Of a stretch of DNA of 15,563 bases, positions 7,001 through 14,921 are shown piece after piece. The position numbers and the translations under genes were made by a program. Position 1 is the first letter of the stretch. The number at the start of each line of letters is the position of its first letter. Below the pieces are notes generated by a model. That model ran no database searches. It had not been told where the DNA came from and worked only from the letters and a program-made list of their open reading frames with translations. This stretch comes from Bacteroidota bacterium (GTDB lineage: Bacteria; Bacteroidota; Rhodothermia; Rhodothermales; UBA10348): positions 1-15,563 of the forward strand of contig SMXL01000160.1 in the NCBI GenBank assembly GCA_004356385.1. Reading direction: 5' to 3'.

Positions 7001-8478
7001 TGACGAGCTGTTCGCTGGATATTTCCGATGGACTTGTCGTCAGAACTCATCGTACGAGCGAGATCGTGCGTCGTGCACAGAAGGACAATCTCGAGTTTCT
7101 TCTCATCAACCATCCGCTCGACTGTCCAATATGTGACCAGGCCGGGCATTGCCCCCTCCAGAATCAGGCCTACAAATACGGTCCTGAAGGATCTCGATTT
7201 GAATTCCGAAAAGTGTCGAAACCGAAGCACATTCGGCTCGGTCCCCGGGTCGTCTTGGATGGAGAGCGATGCATCAATTGTACAAGATGTACGCGGTTTA
7301 CCACCGAAATTTCTAAAAGCCACCAGCTAACGATTATCGACCGAGGCGTCGAGAATTATCCGATGACCCCTCCGGGGATCGAATTCGACGATCCGTATTC
7401 GATGAACGTGATTGACATTTGTCCCGTCGGTGCCCTTACGTCCGAGGATTTCAGGTTCAAGGCTCGCGTTTGGGAAATGAGTAGCACTCCTTCAATTACC
7501 ACCACGAATGCGAAGGGGTCGAACTGTTACTACTGGGTGAAGGACAATCAAGTCCTGAAAGTCACTCCCCGTACGAACATGCATGTGAACGAGTACTGGT
7601 TGGCAGATGATGATCGCCTCGACTACGATCGATTCAATTCTGATCGACCATCGGGGCCCACCATTGAGGGAGAAAGAGCCTCGTGGGACGCATCTTACAA
7701 GCGGGCGGCACAGATTCTCAAGGGCGTAGATGGAAGCCGAATTGTATTTCTCGCTTCTGCCCATGCAAGCGTTGAGGACAATTATCTTCTGGCCGCGTTG
7801 GCTGACGGTCTGGGTGCATCGACTCCGGTATATATCGAACACGTGGAAGCGGGTCGCGGCGATAATTGGTTGCGGACGGATGACAAATCTCCCAATTCGA
7901 ATGGGTGCGTCCGACTCGGGTTCACGGTGGCTGATTCTGTGCTGTTGGGTGCTCGACTCCGCGGAGGTGAAATCGACGTTCTATATGTGCTTGAGGACGA
8001 TCCTGTTGAGGCCGGACTCTGTACGAGTGACGATTTGCATGGTGTATCGGTCATCCTTCATCATTTTAATGAATCAAATCAGACGCTGGCCCTGGCAAAG
8101 GTCACGCTGCCGGCGGCGACGGTTGTCGAAACCGTCGGAACTTTCGTAAACATCGATGGACATGCGCAGCGGGTTCGTCCGGCCAAAGCGATACGCGGTG
8201 TCAATCGGACGCTGGCCATGGAAATCGGACGAAGTCGAGCCGACCAGCACGGAACGCCCTTCGACCGCTGGTATAACGAAGACCATTTGGTAGACTGTCA
8301 ACCTGGTTGGGTTTCTGTGCCGGGTGTGGCGGCCGAGCTCGGGCTGGATACCCCTGCGACGAATCCAAAAGAAATCATGCAGGAACTTGCCTCGTCGAAT
8401 GCGGCGTTTGCAGGCGCCACCTTCTCGGCGATGGGTGAGTATGGAATACGATTATCTGAAATCGGAGAAATGGTATAA
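6997..8478 (+). CDS. nuoG: nuoG, main part (4Fe-4S domains and molybdopterin-like domain) after the frame break
   Basis: This is the remaining 493 residues of NuoG, in the frame one base behind the first part. The codons just upstream read RPKL before MTSC, showing that homology runs back across the annotated TTG/ATG start (6997/7000). Cluster ligands are visible: C5 (fourth N1b ligand), H39-x3-C43-x2-C46-x5-C52 for N5 in NHPLDCPICDQAGHC, and C92-x2-C95-x2-C98 with C142 (DICPVGAL) for N4. The C-terminal domain is the degenerate molybdopterin-oxidoreductase fold; it has only GSNCYYWV where some bacteria carry a cysteine cluster for N7, so N7 is absent. With the first part, the whole would be near 558 residues. 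The stop overlaps the nuoH start. As drawn, expression would need reinitiation at TGATG or correction of the frame. Confidence 0.9.
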   Translation: MMTSCSLDISDGLVVRTHRTSEIVRRAQKDNLEFLLINHPLDCPICDQAGHCPLQNQAYKYGPEGSRFEFRKVSKPKHIRLGPRVVLDGERCINCTRCTRFTTEISKSHQLTIIDRGVENYPMTPPGIEFDDPYSMNVIDICPVGALTSEDFRFKARVWEMSSTPSITTTNAKGSNCYYWVKDNQVLKVTPRTNMHVNEYWLADDDRLDYDRFNSDRPSGPTIEGERASWDASYKRAAQILKGVDGSRIVFLASAHASVEDNYLLAALADGLGASTPVYIEHVEAGRGDNWLRTDDKSPNSNGCVRLGFTVADSVLLGARLRGGEIDVLYVLEDDPVEAGLCTSDDLHGVSVILHHFNESNQTLALAKVTLPAATVVETVGTFVNIDGHAQRVRPAKAIRGVNRTLAMEIGRSRADQHGTPFDRWYNEDHLVDCQPGWVSVPGVAAELGLDTPATNPKEIMQELASSNAAFAGATFSAMGEYGIRLSEIGEMV

Positions 8479-8480
8479 TG
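8476..8480 (+). other. TAATG stop/start overlap between nuoG and nuoH
   Basis: The nuoG TAA (8476-8478) shares its last A with the nuoH ATG (8478-8480). A purine-rich GGAGA at 8464-8468, inside nuoG, lies at a usable distance and is one of the few Shine-Dalgarno-like sites in the run. The overlap implies coupled translation. Confidence 0.8.
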
Positions 8481-9509
8481 GCAGTTCCCTGGTACTGGTC
8501 GGCCCTACTGGCATTTGTCGTCGTTAACTTTCTGTTGGTTTCCGCCTCCGTTCTGGTGTATGCCGAGCGAAAAGTTTCGGCGGCCATGCAGAATCGACCC
8601 GGACCCAATCGGGTCGGACCGTTTGGCTTCCTGCAACCGTTCGCCGATGTCGCCAAGCTTTTACTGAAAGAGAACATCGTTCCTTATCTGGCGAATCCGT
8701 TTGTACACTCGCTGGCCCCGTTTCTCATGGTCGTCGTCGCGATGACTGCAGGGGCATTGATTCCATTCGCGAAGGGAGTTGTCGTGGCAGACCTGGGGAT
8801 AGGCGTTCTGGCCGTATTGGCCCTCACATCGATCAGTGTATACGGGATTACTCTTGCCGGTTGGAGTTCGAACAATAAATACTCCCTCCTGGGTGGACTC
8901 AGAGCCGCCGCGCAGATGATTTCTTACGAGCTGAGTATGGGCCTGGCCGTTGTCTCCGTCATCTTGATATCCGGGACACTTAATCTGACGGAAATCGTCG
9001 AATCGCAATCCGGTGGGATGTCCTTCTTCGGATGGAATATTTTTCGCAATCCGATCGGCGCCATCCTTTTTATCATTACCGCATTCGCAGAAACCAATCG
9101 AACTCCGTTTGACCTGCCCGAAGCTGAACAGGAACTGGTGGGGGGATACCACACGGAGTACAGCGGAATGAAATTCGGGATGTTCTTCCTGGCCGAATAC
9201 GTCAATTTTTTCGTCGCTTCCTTCTTCATTGTCACCCTCTTCTTCGGGGGTTACTTGATTCCGTTTCAATCCGTCCTTCTGGCGGCCGTACCCGCACTTG
9301 ACGGAAGCGTCTGGCTTGCCCTTCTTCAGGTGATGACGCTCGTTCTGAAGGCGGCCTTCTTCGCGTATCTTTTTATCTGGGTGCGATGGACGCTGCCCCG
9401 GTTCAAGTACAATCAGCTCATGACACTCGGGTGGAAATATTTGCTTCCAATTGCACTCGTCAATGTCCTCGTTATTGCGTTGATCATTACGCTTGTGAGT
9501 TTGTTTTAA
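8478..9509 (+). CDS. nuoH: NADH-quinone oxidoreductase subunit H (membrane, quinone chamber)
   Basis: NuoH is the membrane subunit on which the peripheral arm sits; with NuoB and NuoD it frames the quinone channel and starts the proton-pumping axis. It has 343 residues, the normal length, with about eight hydrophobic helices expected. Signatures seen are VLVYAERKVSAAMQNRPGPN (27-46) with GPFGFLQPFADVAKLLLKE, then AETNRTPFDLPEAEQELVGG and YSGMKFGMFFLAEY in the conserved acidic loop after helix 5. The C-terminal helix ends LVIALIITLVSLF. The start overlaps the nuoG stop. This is the last complex I gene here: nuoI and nuoJ-N do not follow, and rpe starts 39 bases downstream. Confidence 0.97.
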   Translation: MAVPWYWSALLAFVVVNFLLVSASVLVYAERKVSAAMQNRPGPNRVGPFGFLQPFADVAKLLLKENIVPYLANPFVHSLAPFLMVVVAMTAGALIPFAKGVVVADLGIGVLAVLALTSISVYGITLAGWSSNNKYSLLGGLRAAAQMISYELSMGLAVVSVILISGTLNLTEIVESQSGGMSFFGWNIFRNPIGAILFIITAFAETNRTPFDLPEAEQELVGGYHTEYSGMKFGMFFLAEYVNFFVASFFIVTLFFGGYLIPFQSVLLAAVPALDGSVWLALLQVMTLVLKAAFFAYLFIWVRWTLPRFKYNQLMTLGWKYLLPIALVNVLVIALIITLVSLF

Positions 9510-9548
9510 ACCAGCGTGTACTAAACCTGCCCTTTCTGAACCTACATC

Positions 9549-10223
9549 ATGCCAATTCTAGCTCCATCCATTCTGTCCGCGAACTTTGCCCGGTTGGAAT
9601 CTCACGCCGAAGAAGCCATCGACGCGGGCGCGGAGTGGTTACATATCGATGTAATGGACGGGCATTTCGTTCCCAACATTACGATCGGCCCCCTTGTTGT
9701 GCGCGCGCTGCGCCCACTCGCTGATCGGACCAGAACGGTACTCGACGTCCACTTGATGATTCAAAATCCGGAAAAATATGTCGAACGGTTTGCAGACTCA
9801 GGCGCTGACATCATCACGGTTCACGTGGAAACCTGCCTTGACCTTTCAGCAACCATCGAGCAGATACGATCGGCGGGCGCCAAACCCGGCGTCACGCTCA
9901 ATCCGGATACACCATTGGATACGATCGAACAGGTATTGGATCAGATTGATCTTGCTCTGATCATGTCCGTGAATCCTGGATTTGGAGGCCAGGGATACAT
10001 TCCGACGAGTACACAAAAGATCCGAGAGTTGCGCGCCTTACTCGACGGAATAGAGTCCCGTGCTCACCTGGAAGTTGACGGTGGGATCAAGCCCATGAAC
10101 GTCCTGGAGGTAGTAGAAGCGGGTGCTGACGTAATTGTTGCGGGGAGCGCCGTTTTTGGTGGTCACAAAGACGTGTCAACCAATGTAGAGGCACTTAAAA
10201 GTGCCTGGTCAGTGACTGTCTAA
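9549..10223 (+). CDS. rpe: Ribulose-phosphate 3-epimerase
   Basis: This cytosolic TIM-barrel enzyme interconverts D-ribulose 5-phosphate and D-xylulose 5-phosphate in the pentose phosphate pathway. It has 224 residues, a typical length. The barrel start is APSILSANFARLE (5-17). The metal and catalytic residues fit H32-x-D34-x-M36 in LHIDVMDGHFVPN, H68 in DVHLMIQNPEKY, and D177 in LEVDGGIK. The flexible loop MSVNPGFGGQGYIP (139-152) and the phosphate-binding VAGSAVFGG near the C-terminus are present. It follows nuoH by 39 bases with no terminator visible, so it may share the nuo transcript, although the reactions are unrelated. There is no Shine-Dalgarno sequence. Identification is secure. Confidence 0.97.
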   Translation: MPILAPSILSANFARLESHAEEAIDAGAEWLHIDVMDGHFVPNITIGPLVVRALRPLADRTRTVLDVHLMIQNPEKYVERFADSGADIITVHVETCLDLSATIEQIRSAGAKPGVTLNPDTPLDTIEQVLDQIDLALIMSVNPGFGGQGYIPTSTQKIRELRALLDGIESRAHLEVDGGIKPMNVLEVVEAGADVIVAGSAVFGGHKDVSTNVEALKSAWSVTV

Positions 10224-10249
10224 ATGTGGAACCCGTTGTTCGGAAGACG

Positions 10250-10277
10250 TTGAAAACCCTTGGCTTGAGTCGATACT
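10250..10277 (+). promoter_or_regulatory. Candidate promoter for the M23 peptidase gene
   Basis: TTGAAA (10250-10255; five of six to TTGACA) is followed, after 16 bases, by GATACT (10272-10277; four of six to TATAAT). The -10 would put the transcription start almost on the ATG at 10284, implying a leaderless or near-leaderless message. The 60-base gap contains nothing else I can recognise. Sequence resemblance only. Confidence 0.25.
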
Positions 10278-10283
10278 ACTCGG

Positions 10284-11132
10284 ATGCGGTTTGTTCTAAT
10301 CATATTATTACTCTTCTCGCAGCTTTTTGGCGCCTCTCGAACCTTCGACGAAAGGTCTGAGATCGCTCCAAACGTCGAATGCTACGGTGATACTTTCTGC
10401 ATCGAAAGTGTTCAAGAAGGCAACCAGATTGAACTGGTCATCTCCAAGCTGATCCCCTGGGATTTTACGCTGTTGATTAATTTGCGACTGGAAAACATGG
10501 TCGCTGATCGAAAACTCCCGTTGATTCGTTCATTTACGGCACGTGGCAAGGAGTCGGTGCTAAATCTGCGAATCGCCAAACCGAATCGGAAATGGGGTTA
10601 CCATTTCGACCTAAAATGGGTTGTTGGATTATTAAACGCCACCCACGACGATCAGTATGTCTACAGTCTGCCCTTCGGTCGCCACGAGTCTTTCATGGTG
10701 AGTCAGACGTACAATGGCCTGGCCTCCCACGAGGGGAAAAATGCCATTGACTGGGATATGCCGAGAGGCACGGGAGTACGAGCGGCGAGAGACGGAATCG
10801 TTGTTGAAATAGAGGAATCAAGGTTCCAGGGAGGTCTTGATCCGGCGCTGAAGTCGAAAGCCAACTATGTACGGATCAAGCATTCAGACGGTACGATTGG
10901 GAATTACGTTCACCTCATGCCCAATGGTGTGCGCGTCTATGAAGGCGATCGCGTTCGACGCGGAGACCTGATAGCCTATTCAGGAGATACCGGATATTCT
11001 TCGGGTCCACACCTTCACTTCGAGGTATTCACGATTACGGGTGCATTGCAGCATAGAACCATTCCCGTGAGGTTTCGGGCCAATGGGCGAAACGGAGAAA
11101 GGCTCGAAGAGGGCCAGGTATACGGGCACTAG
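10284..11132 (+). CDS. Secreted M23-family (LytM-type) zinc metallopeptidase
   Basis: M23 peptidases cut peptide cross-links in peptidoglycan, or act as regulatory LytM proteins when the metal site is lost. Here the site looks complete: H149 and D156 in SHEGKNAIDWDMP, H210 in NYVHLMP, and H243-x-H245 in GPHLHFEV, with ARDGIVV and VRRGDLIAYSGDTGYS between them as in the family. The 282-residue product starts with a signal peptide (MRFVLIILLLFSQLFGAS, likely cut after Ala17), so it should act in the periplasm. Residues 20-135 form a beta-rich N-terminal region I do not recognise; it has two cysteines (C33, C39) that could bond. It starts 60 bases after rpe and converges with the HtrA gene, one base between stops. 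The substrate is inferred. Confidence 0.9.
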   Translation: MRFVLIILLLFSQLFGASRTFDERSEIAPNVECYGDTFCIESVQEGNQIELVISKLIPWDFTLLINLRLENMVADRKLPLIRSFTARGKESVLNLRIAKPNRKWGYHFDLKWVVGLLNATHDDQYVYSLPFGRHESFMVSQTYNGLASHEGKNAIDWDMPRGTGVRAARDGIVVEIEESRFQGGLDPALKSKANYVRIKHSDGTIGNYVHLMPNGVRVYEGDRVRRGDLIAYSGDTGYSSGPHLHFEVFTITGALQHRTIPVRFRANGRNGERLEEGQVYGH

Positions 11133-11133
11133 G

Positions 11134-12276
11134 TCATCCACGCGACCGACGACCCAGTTCCATCATCAACGTTACGGTTCTGCCTCTACGGACGACTTCG
11201 ACCTCCACGGTGTCTCCCGGACGAAAATCGTAGAGACGAGCGGCAAATTCAGGCTGGGAATCCACCTGTTCGGATTCAACAGATACAATAATATCCCACG
11301 GCCTGAATCCAGCTGTCTCTGCCGGAGAATTCGGGTCGACGGATTCGACTAGGACCCCATCTGACTGCGACAAATTCAGTCTCCGAGCGATTCGTGTGGT
11401 CATACTTTGCCCGCGAAGCCCGATGAAATACGAACGATCAACGGATCCATTCTCCCTTAGTTCGGTCAGAATTCTAACGGCCTTTTCGGCTGGAACTGCG
11501 AATCCAATGCCGACAGATCCTCCTGATTGTGTAATAATGGCTGTATTGATACCGATTACTTCTCCCAGTGCATTGAGCAACGGCCCTCCTGAGTTTCCTC
11601 GATTAATCGCTGCATCGGTCTGGATCATATCCCGGTACGCTCTTCCTTCCTGGGGTTGAAGATCGCGTCCTGTGGCGCTGACCACACCCACAGTCACGGT
11701 CGGGTCGGACGCTTCAAACAGTCCGAAAGGATTGCCGAGAGCGATGGACCATTCCCCTACGATCGGATTTCCCGAGTTGGAGAAAGTCAGGAAAGGCAGT
11801 GGATCCTCTGTATTGATTTTCAAGAGAGACAAATCGGATGTGGGGTCCGATCCGATAAGATCGGCTTGATAGGTACGACCGTCAGGAAGTGCTACGGTGA
11901 TGGCCGTCGCCTGTCCGGCCACATGATCGTTCGTTACAATGTATCCGTCTGGCGAAATGACAAACCCTGAGCCCATATTCTGAACCTGACGTTCCCGTAC
12001 GCGAGAGCGCTGCCTTCCGTAAAAGAAACGATAGAAGGGATCCGAGAACGGGTCAACCGTCTGAATAGTCTTGATTACGTTAATGCTGACAACCGCCGGA
12101 GATGCAAACTCGACCGCCCGTGTAATCGCGTTCATTCGGCCTGTGGCAATGCCATCCTGAACGTGTTCCGTGGTCTCGGGGCTGCGGAACAGTTGCTGCT
12201 GAGACTGAACATCCTGTTTGCAACCCAACAATAGAAGCGTGCCTGCCAGGATCGGGATTATTTTAATGCCTTTCAT
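11134..12276 (-). CDS. HtrA/DegP-like trypsin-type serine protease with one PDZ domain, predicted lipoprotein
   Basis: This is a periplasmic quality-control protease of the HtrA family (S1C). Taking the ATG at 12276, it has 380 residues. MKGIKIIPILAGTLLLLGC is a lipoprotein signal with lipobox LLGC, so C19 is probably lipidated; Lys follows the cysteine. The catalytic triad is visible: H118 in IVTNDHVAG, D148 in DPTSDLSLLK, and S229 in NRGNSGGPLLN. One C-terminal PDZ domain follows (FIGLRGQSM to the end, containing GVLVESVDPNSPAETAGFRPWDII split over that stretch), so the layout is like DegS rather than two-PDZ DegP. An in-frame ATG at 12312 would add 12 residues ahead of the signal peptide; I prefer the shorter form because it is a standard lipoprotein signal. 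It is the last gene of the minus-strand group. Confidence 0.92.
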   Translation of the reverse strand: MKGIKIIPILAGTLLLLGCKQDVQSQQQLFRSPETTEHVQDGIATGRMNAITRAVEFASPAVVSINVIKTIQTVDPFSDPFYRFFYGRQRSRVRERQVQNMGSGFVISPDGYIVTNDHVAGQATAITVALPDGRTYQADLIGSDPTSDLSLLKINTEDPLPFLTFSNSGNPIVGEWSIALGNPFGLFEASDPTVTVGVVSATGRDLQPQEGRAYRDMIQTDAAINRGNSGGPLLNALGEVIGINTAIITQSGGSVGIGFAVPAEKAVRILTELRENGSVDRSYFIGLRGQSMTTRIARRLNLSQSDGVLVESVDPNSPAETAGFRPWDIIVSVESEQVDSQPEFAARLYDFRPGDTVEVEVVRRGRTVTLMMELGRRSRG

Positions 12277-12353
12277 GAATGCCATGCAAAATTGAATAAT
12301 GAACGATTTCATACGGGAGCCAACTCGAGCGGTTTCTTTATCTGAATTTTAGA

Positions 12354-13217
12354 CTACTCAAAGCCCAAAACCGACATAAGAAGTCGAATGGCGACCAAAA
12401 CGGCCACAATCGCAAAACTTCTCCTTAGCAGCGCTTGGTTAAAACGATGGGCTGTCTGCACTCCTAATCGAGCGGTGAATGCTGCTGGAACAGAGAGAAG
12501 AAGTGCTCGACCCACGTCGATATAGCCTGCCGACAACGGAGCCAGATCCAGCTCCCATCCCGCGTACGCATAACTGATTACGCCGGCCGCTGAGACGAGA
12601 ACAATCGTGGCACTTGACGTACCCACACTGCGAATCATGGACATCTTGAATAGCCGGTGGTATACCGGAACCAATACGATGCCCCCACCGACACCTGCGG
12701 CTGTGGAAACCACACCGGCGGCGGCACCCGTAGCGACGATGCCGAGGGGGCCCATCGGAATAGAGTCATCGGTGGACTCGTTCCCCTTGCTAGAAGCTTT
12801 TGATTTGGCTTTACCTGATTTTGCAGCTGCTCGCCGAAACATCTGTAGGGCCACAATTATCAGAAGCGATGCAAACACGAGCTCGAATACAGACGCATTG
12901 TACCAGGATGTCGTTGTGACAAAGAACGTTATCAGGACGACGGCGATTGCACTGGCTGACCCCACACTGAACGCTATTCTCGAGTCCACCGCCGATTTCT
13001 GGAACTGGGAATGGGCAGCGGACAGGGCAACAACCAGAGTGCAAAAGAGGCTCGAGCCAATGGTAAGAGGTGCAATCACTTCCGGCGGAATACCGATACC
13101 CTGGAAGTAGAAGAAAAGAACCGGTGCAAAAATTAGCCCTCCCCCCACTCCGACCAAACCGCCTACAAAACCACCGGCGGCACCCGCGAAAACCAGTAAT
13201 AGAATTTCAGTCAGCAT
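12354..13217 (-). CDS. TauE/SafE family membrane permease (DUF81)
   Basis: These inner-membrane proteins have been linked to export of sulfite, sulfoacetate and other small anions, but most members are uncharacterised. The 287-residue product has the two-fold internal repeat typical of the family: GGFVGGLVGVGGGLIFAPVL near residue 15-34 in the first half, and AAGVVSTAAGVGGGIVLVPV in the second. Roughly eight hydrophobic helices are visible, with a charged Lys/Ser/Ala-rich linker (KSGKAKSKASSKGNESTDD) in the middle that probably faces the cytoplasm. It starts 21 bases after the ctp stop and ends 77 bases before the HtrA start, so it is likely cotranscribed with both proteases. Nothing nearby points to a sulfur pathway, so the substrate is unknown. 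Confidence 0.88.
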   Translation of the reverse strand: MLTEILLLVFAGAAGGFVGGLVGVGGGLIFAPVLFFYFQGIGIPPEVIAPLTIGSSLFCTLVVALSAAHSQFQKSAVDSRIAFSVGSASAIAVVLITFFVTTTSWYNASVFELVFASLLIIVALQMFRRAAAKSGKAKSKASSKGNESTDDSIPMGPLGIVATGAAAGVVSTAAGVGGGIVLVPVYHRLFKMSMIRSVGTSSATIVLVSAAGVISYAYAGWELDLAPLSAGYIDVGRALLLSVPAAFTARLGVQTAHRFNQALLRRSFAIVAVLVAIRLLMSVLGFE

Positions 13218-13238
13218 GAAATTGAACCATGGGTTCTT

Positions 13239-14894
13239 TCACGATCCGAGAATAGATTTTATCGAGTCGGGCGACCGGGCGAGCTCCCGTGCTCGAGCCA
13301 CGACCGGATCTCTGTCCAGCGCCCTTCGAATTTGTTGGGCTTCGGTTAGATACCGGGCGAATATCCCTTTGCGGAGCTGCGTGATAATGCGGTCTCGATA
13401 TCGATTCAGGTCCTGCCGTTTTCCCTCGATGGTCAATCCGCGAACAGTCTCGAGCTGCTCGATGGCGTTTTGATATCCCGATCCGGTAAGTCGTGACTTC
13501 AAGGAGTCCAGGAGAACCTCGGCCCGTGACTCGTAGCGAAAGCCCGTTTCACCCAACCACGTCTGAAACTCAGAAAATATTTCGTCGTCATCCAAGAACA
13601 ACGAATCGGATGGTATGTCACCGCGCGAAGTGGCGTAATCCCCCGCAAATTGGAAGAAGGCACCGGATCGCTTGATGGCACCCTCCAATTCACCTTCTTT
13701 TTCCAACGAAACCCGAATATCCGGCTCGATGCCCACTCCTGAGCGAACCTCCCGTCCCGATGCCGTCCGATACGTGTCAATTTCAGGCGTTGAGATCTGT
13801 ACCACATCTGACGAGATTTTTTTGGACTGGATATCGCGACCACTTGGCGTATAGTAATGTCCGATCGTCAACTTCATGGACGTGTTATGAGGCAGCTGCC
13901 TCATCACTTGGACAAGCCCTTTTCCAAATGTCGTCTCTCCTAGGATGACACCCCTATCCAAATCCTGCAGGGCTGCGGCGACGATCTCGCTTGCGGAAGC
14001 ACTGATTCCGTTCACGAGAACGACGACTGGAATGTTCTCAAAAAACGGATCTTCCTGAGTCGCATAATTTTGTGTGATGCCATCGATTCGGCCGCGCGTC
14101 GAAACCACGAGGGTTCCCTTCGGAACGAAGAGGGCAACCGTCTCGATTGCTTCGTTGAGAATCCCGCCGGGGTTGTCCCTGAGATCCAGAATAATTGCCT
14201 TCAGTCCATCGCTTCGCTCCATCGCTCGAAGCGCTCGTCGAATTTCACGAGCCGAACGAGAGCCGAAAACGGAGAGTCGCACATAGCCAATGCCGGCTTT
14301 GGGGTCATCGTCCAGGTATCCTGAATACAAAATGTTTTCTGTCCGGGAAATCGTTCTCTGCAACGTGAATTTCAGAATCCGTGGTTCGCCCTGCCTTTCC
14401 ACGGTAATCGTAACGGTCGAACCCGAGTCGCCTCGCAGTAGACCGACCACGTCCTGAACCGTCATCTCGGCGGTATCTACACCGGACACCGATCGAATGA
14501 CATCACCCGTTTTCACTCCCTGTATATAGGCACTGGTTTCAGCTTCTGGCGAGAGTACCGTTATTTGCCCGTTTCTCATCCCGATATTAATCCCTACGTC
14601 GCCGAGCGGCCCGCGCCGCAGAAGATCCATGTCTACATTTACTGCCTGATCATAATAGATACTGTATGGATCCAGCCTCGACATCATGGCGTCCACTCCG
14701 GCCGTCATGAAGGGTCCCGGACGAACGTCGTCAACGTAATTGATCACGATTTCCTGATAAAGAGCCCCGAATATTTCGAAATTCTTTTTCAGCTCGAAAA
14801 GATCATCGTCCGCCCGCTGACTGGCCATCCAGCCACCCGTAGCGGCTGAGATGAGAAGCGCGGCTCCGATGATGATAATGTGAACTCGTTTCAT
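13239..14894 (-). CDS. C-terminal processing protease (S41 family, CtpA/Prc type)
   Basis: S41A proteases use a Ser-Lys dyad to trim or degrade periplasmic proteins from the C-terminus. From ATG 14894 the product has 551 residues; a TTG at 14906 could add four. An N-terminal hydrophobic segment (VHIIIIGAALLISAATGGW) acts as a signal peptide or anchor. A PDZ domain lies at about 91-181 (DVGINIG through ILKFTLQR, including GVKTGDVIRSVSG). The protease core follows: IILDLRDNPGGILNEAI, then VNGISASASEIVAAAL with catalytic S300, and ETTFGKGLVQ with K325, 25 residues later as expected. After about residue 420 comes a 130-residue helical C-terminal extension, seen in Bacteroidota-type enzymes. It lies 63 bases after tatC and 21 before the TauE gene. 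Confidence 0.94.
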   Translation of the reverse strand: MKRVHIIIIGAALLISAATGGWMASQRADDDLFELKKNFEIFGALYQEIVINYVDDVRPGPFMTAGVDAMMSRLDPYSIYYDQAVNVDMDLLRRGPLGDVGINIGMRNGQITVLSPEAETSAYIQGVKTGDVIRSVSGVDTAEMTVQDVVGLLRGDSGSTVTITVERQGEPRILKFTLQRTISRTENILYSGYLDDDPKAGIGYVRLSVFGSRSAREIRRALRAMERSDGLKAIILDLRDNPGGILNEAIETVALFVPKGTLVVSTRGRIDGITQNYATQEDPFFENIPVVVLVNGISASASEIVAAALQDLDRGVILGETTFGKGLVQVMRQLPHNTSMKLTIGHYYTPSGRDIQSKKISSDVVQISTPEIDTYRTASGREVRSGVGIEPDIRVSLEKEGELEGAIKRSGAFFQFAGDYATSRGDIPSDSLFLDDDEIFSEFQTWLGETGFRYESRAEVLLDSLKSRLTGSGYQNAIEQLETVRGLTIEGKRQDLNRYRDRIITQLRKGIFARYLTEAQQIRRALDRDPVVARARELARSPDSIKSILGS

Positions 14895-14897
14895 AGT

Positions 14898-14921
14898 ACT
14901 GGACAAGTATTTAAATCCAGT
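14898..14921. repeat. Short inverted repeat just upstream of the ctp gene
   Basis: ACTGGA (14898-14903) and TCCAGT (14916-14921) form a perfect six-base inverted repeat around an AT-rich 12-base centre, ending four bases before the ctp start codon. It could be an operator or a weak hairpin in the message leader. Six-base arms can arise by chance. Confidence 0.3.

Noticed and set aside
6985..7002. Programmed -1 ribosomal frameshift in nuoG
   Set aside because: The direction is right, but the zero-frame codons GCC CAA AAT TGA do not make a slippery X-XXY-YYZ heptamer, and I see no strong stem or pseudoknot just downstream. An indel explains it more simply.
8661..9269. 202-residue minus-strand ORF opposite nuoH
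   Set aside because: It is a charged, low-complexity shadow of a membrane protein gene, with no motif of its own.
12607..13110. 167-residue plus-strand ORF opposite the TauE/SafE gene
   Set aside because: The opposite strand encodes a clear membrane permease with the GVGGG repeats; this ORF has no recognisable features.
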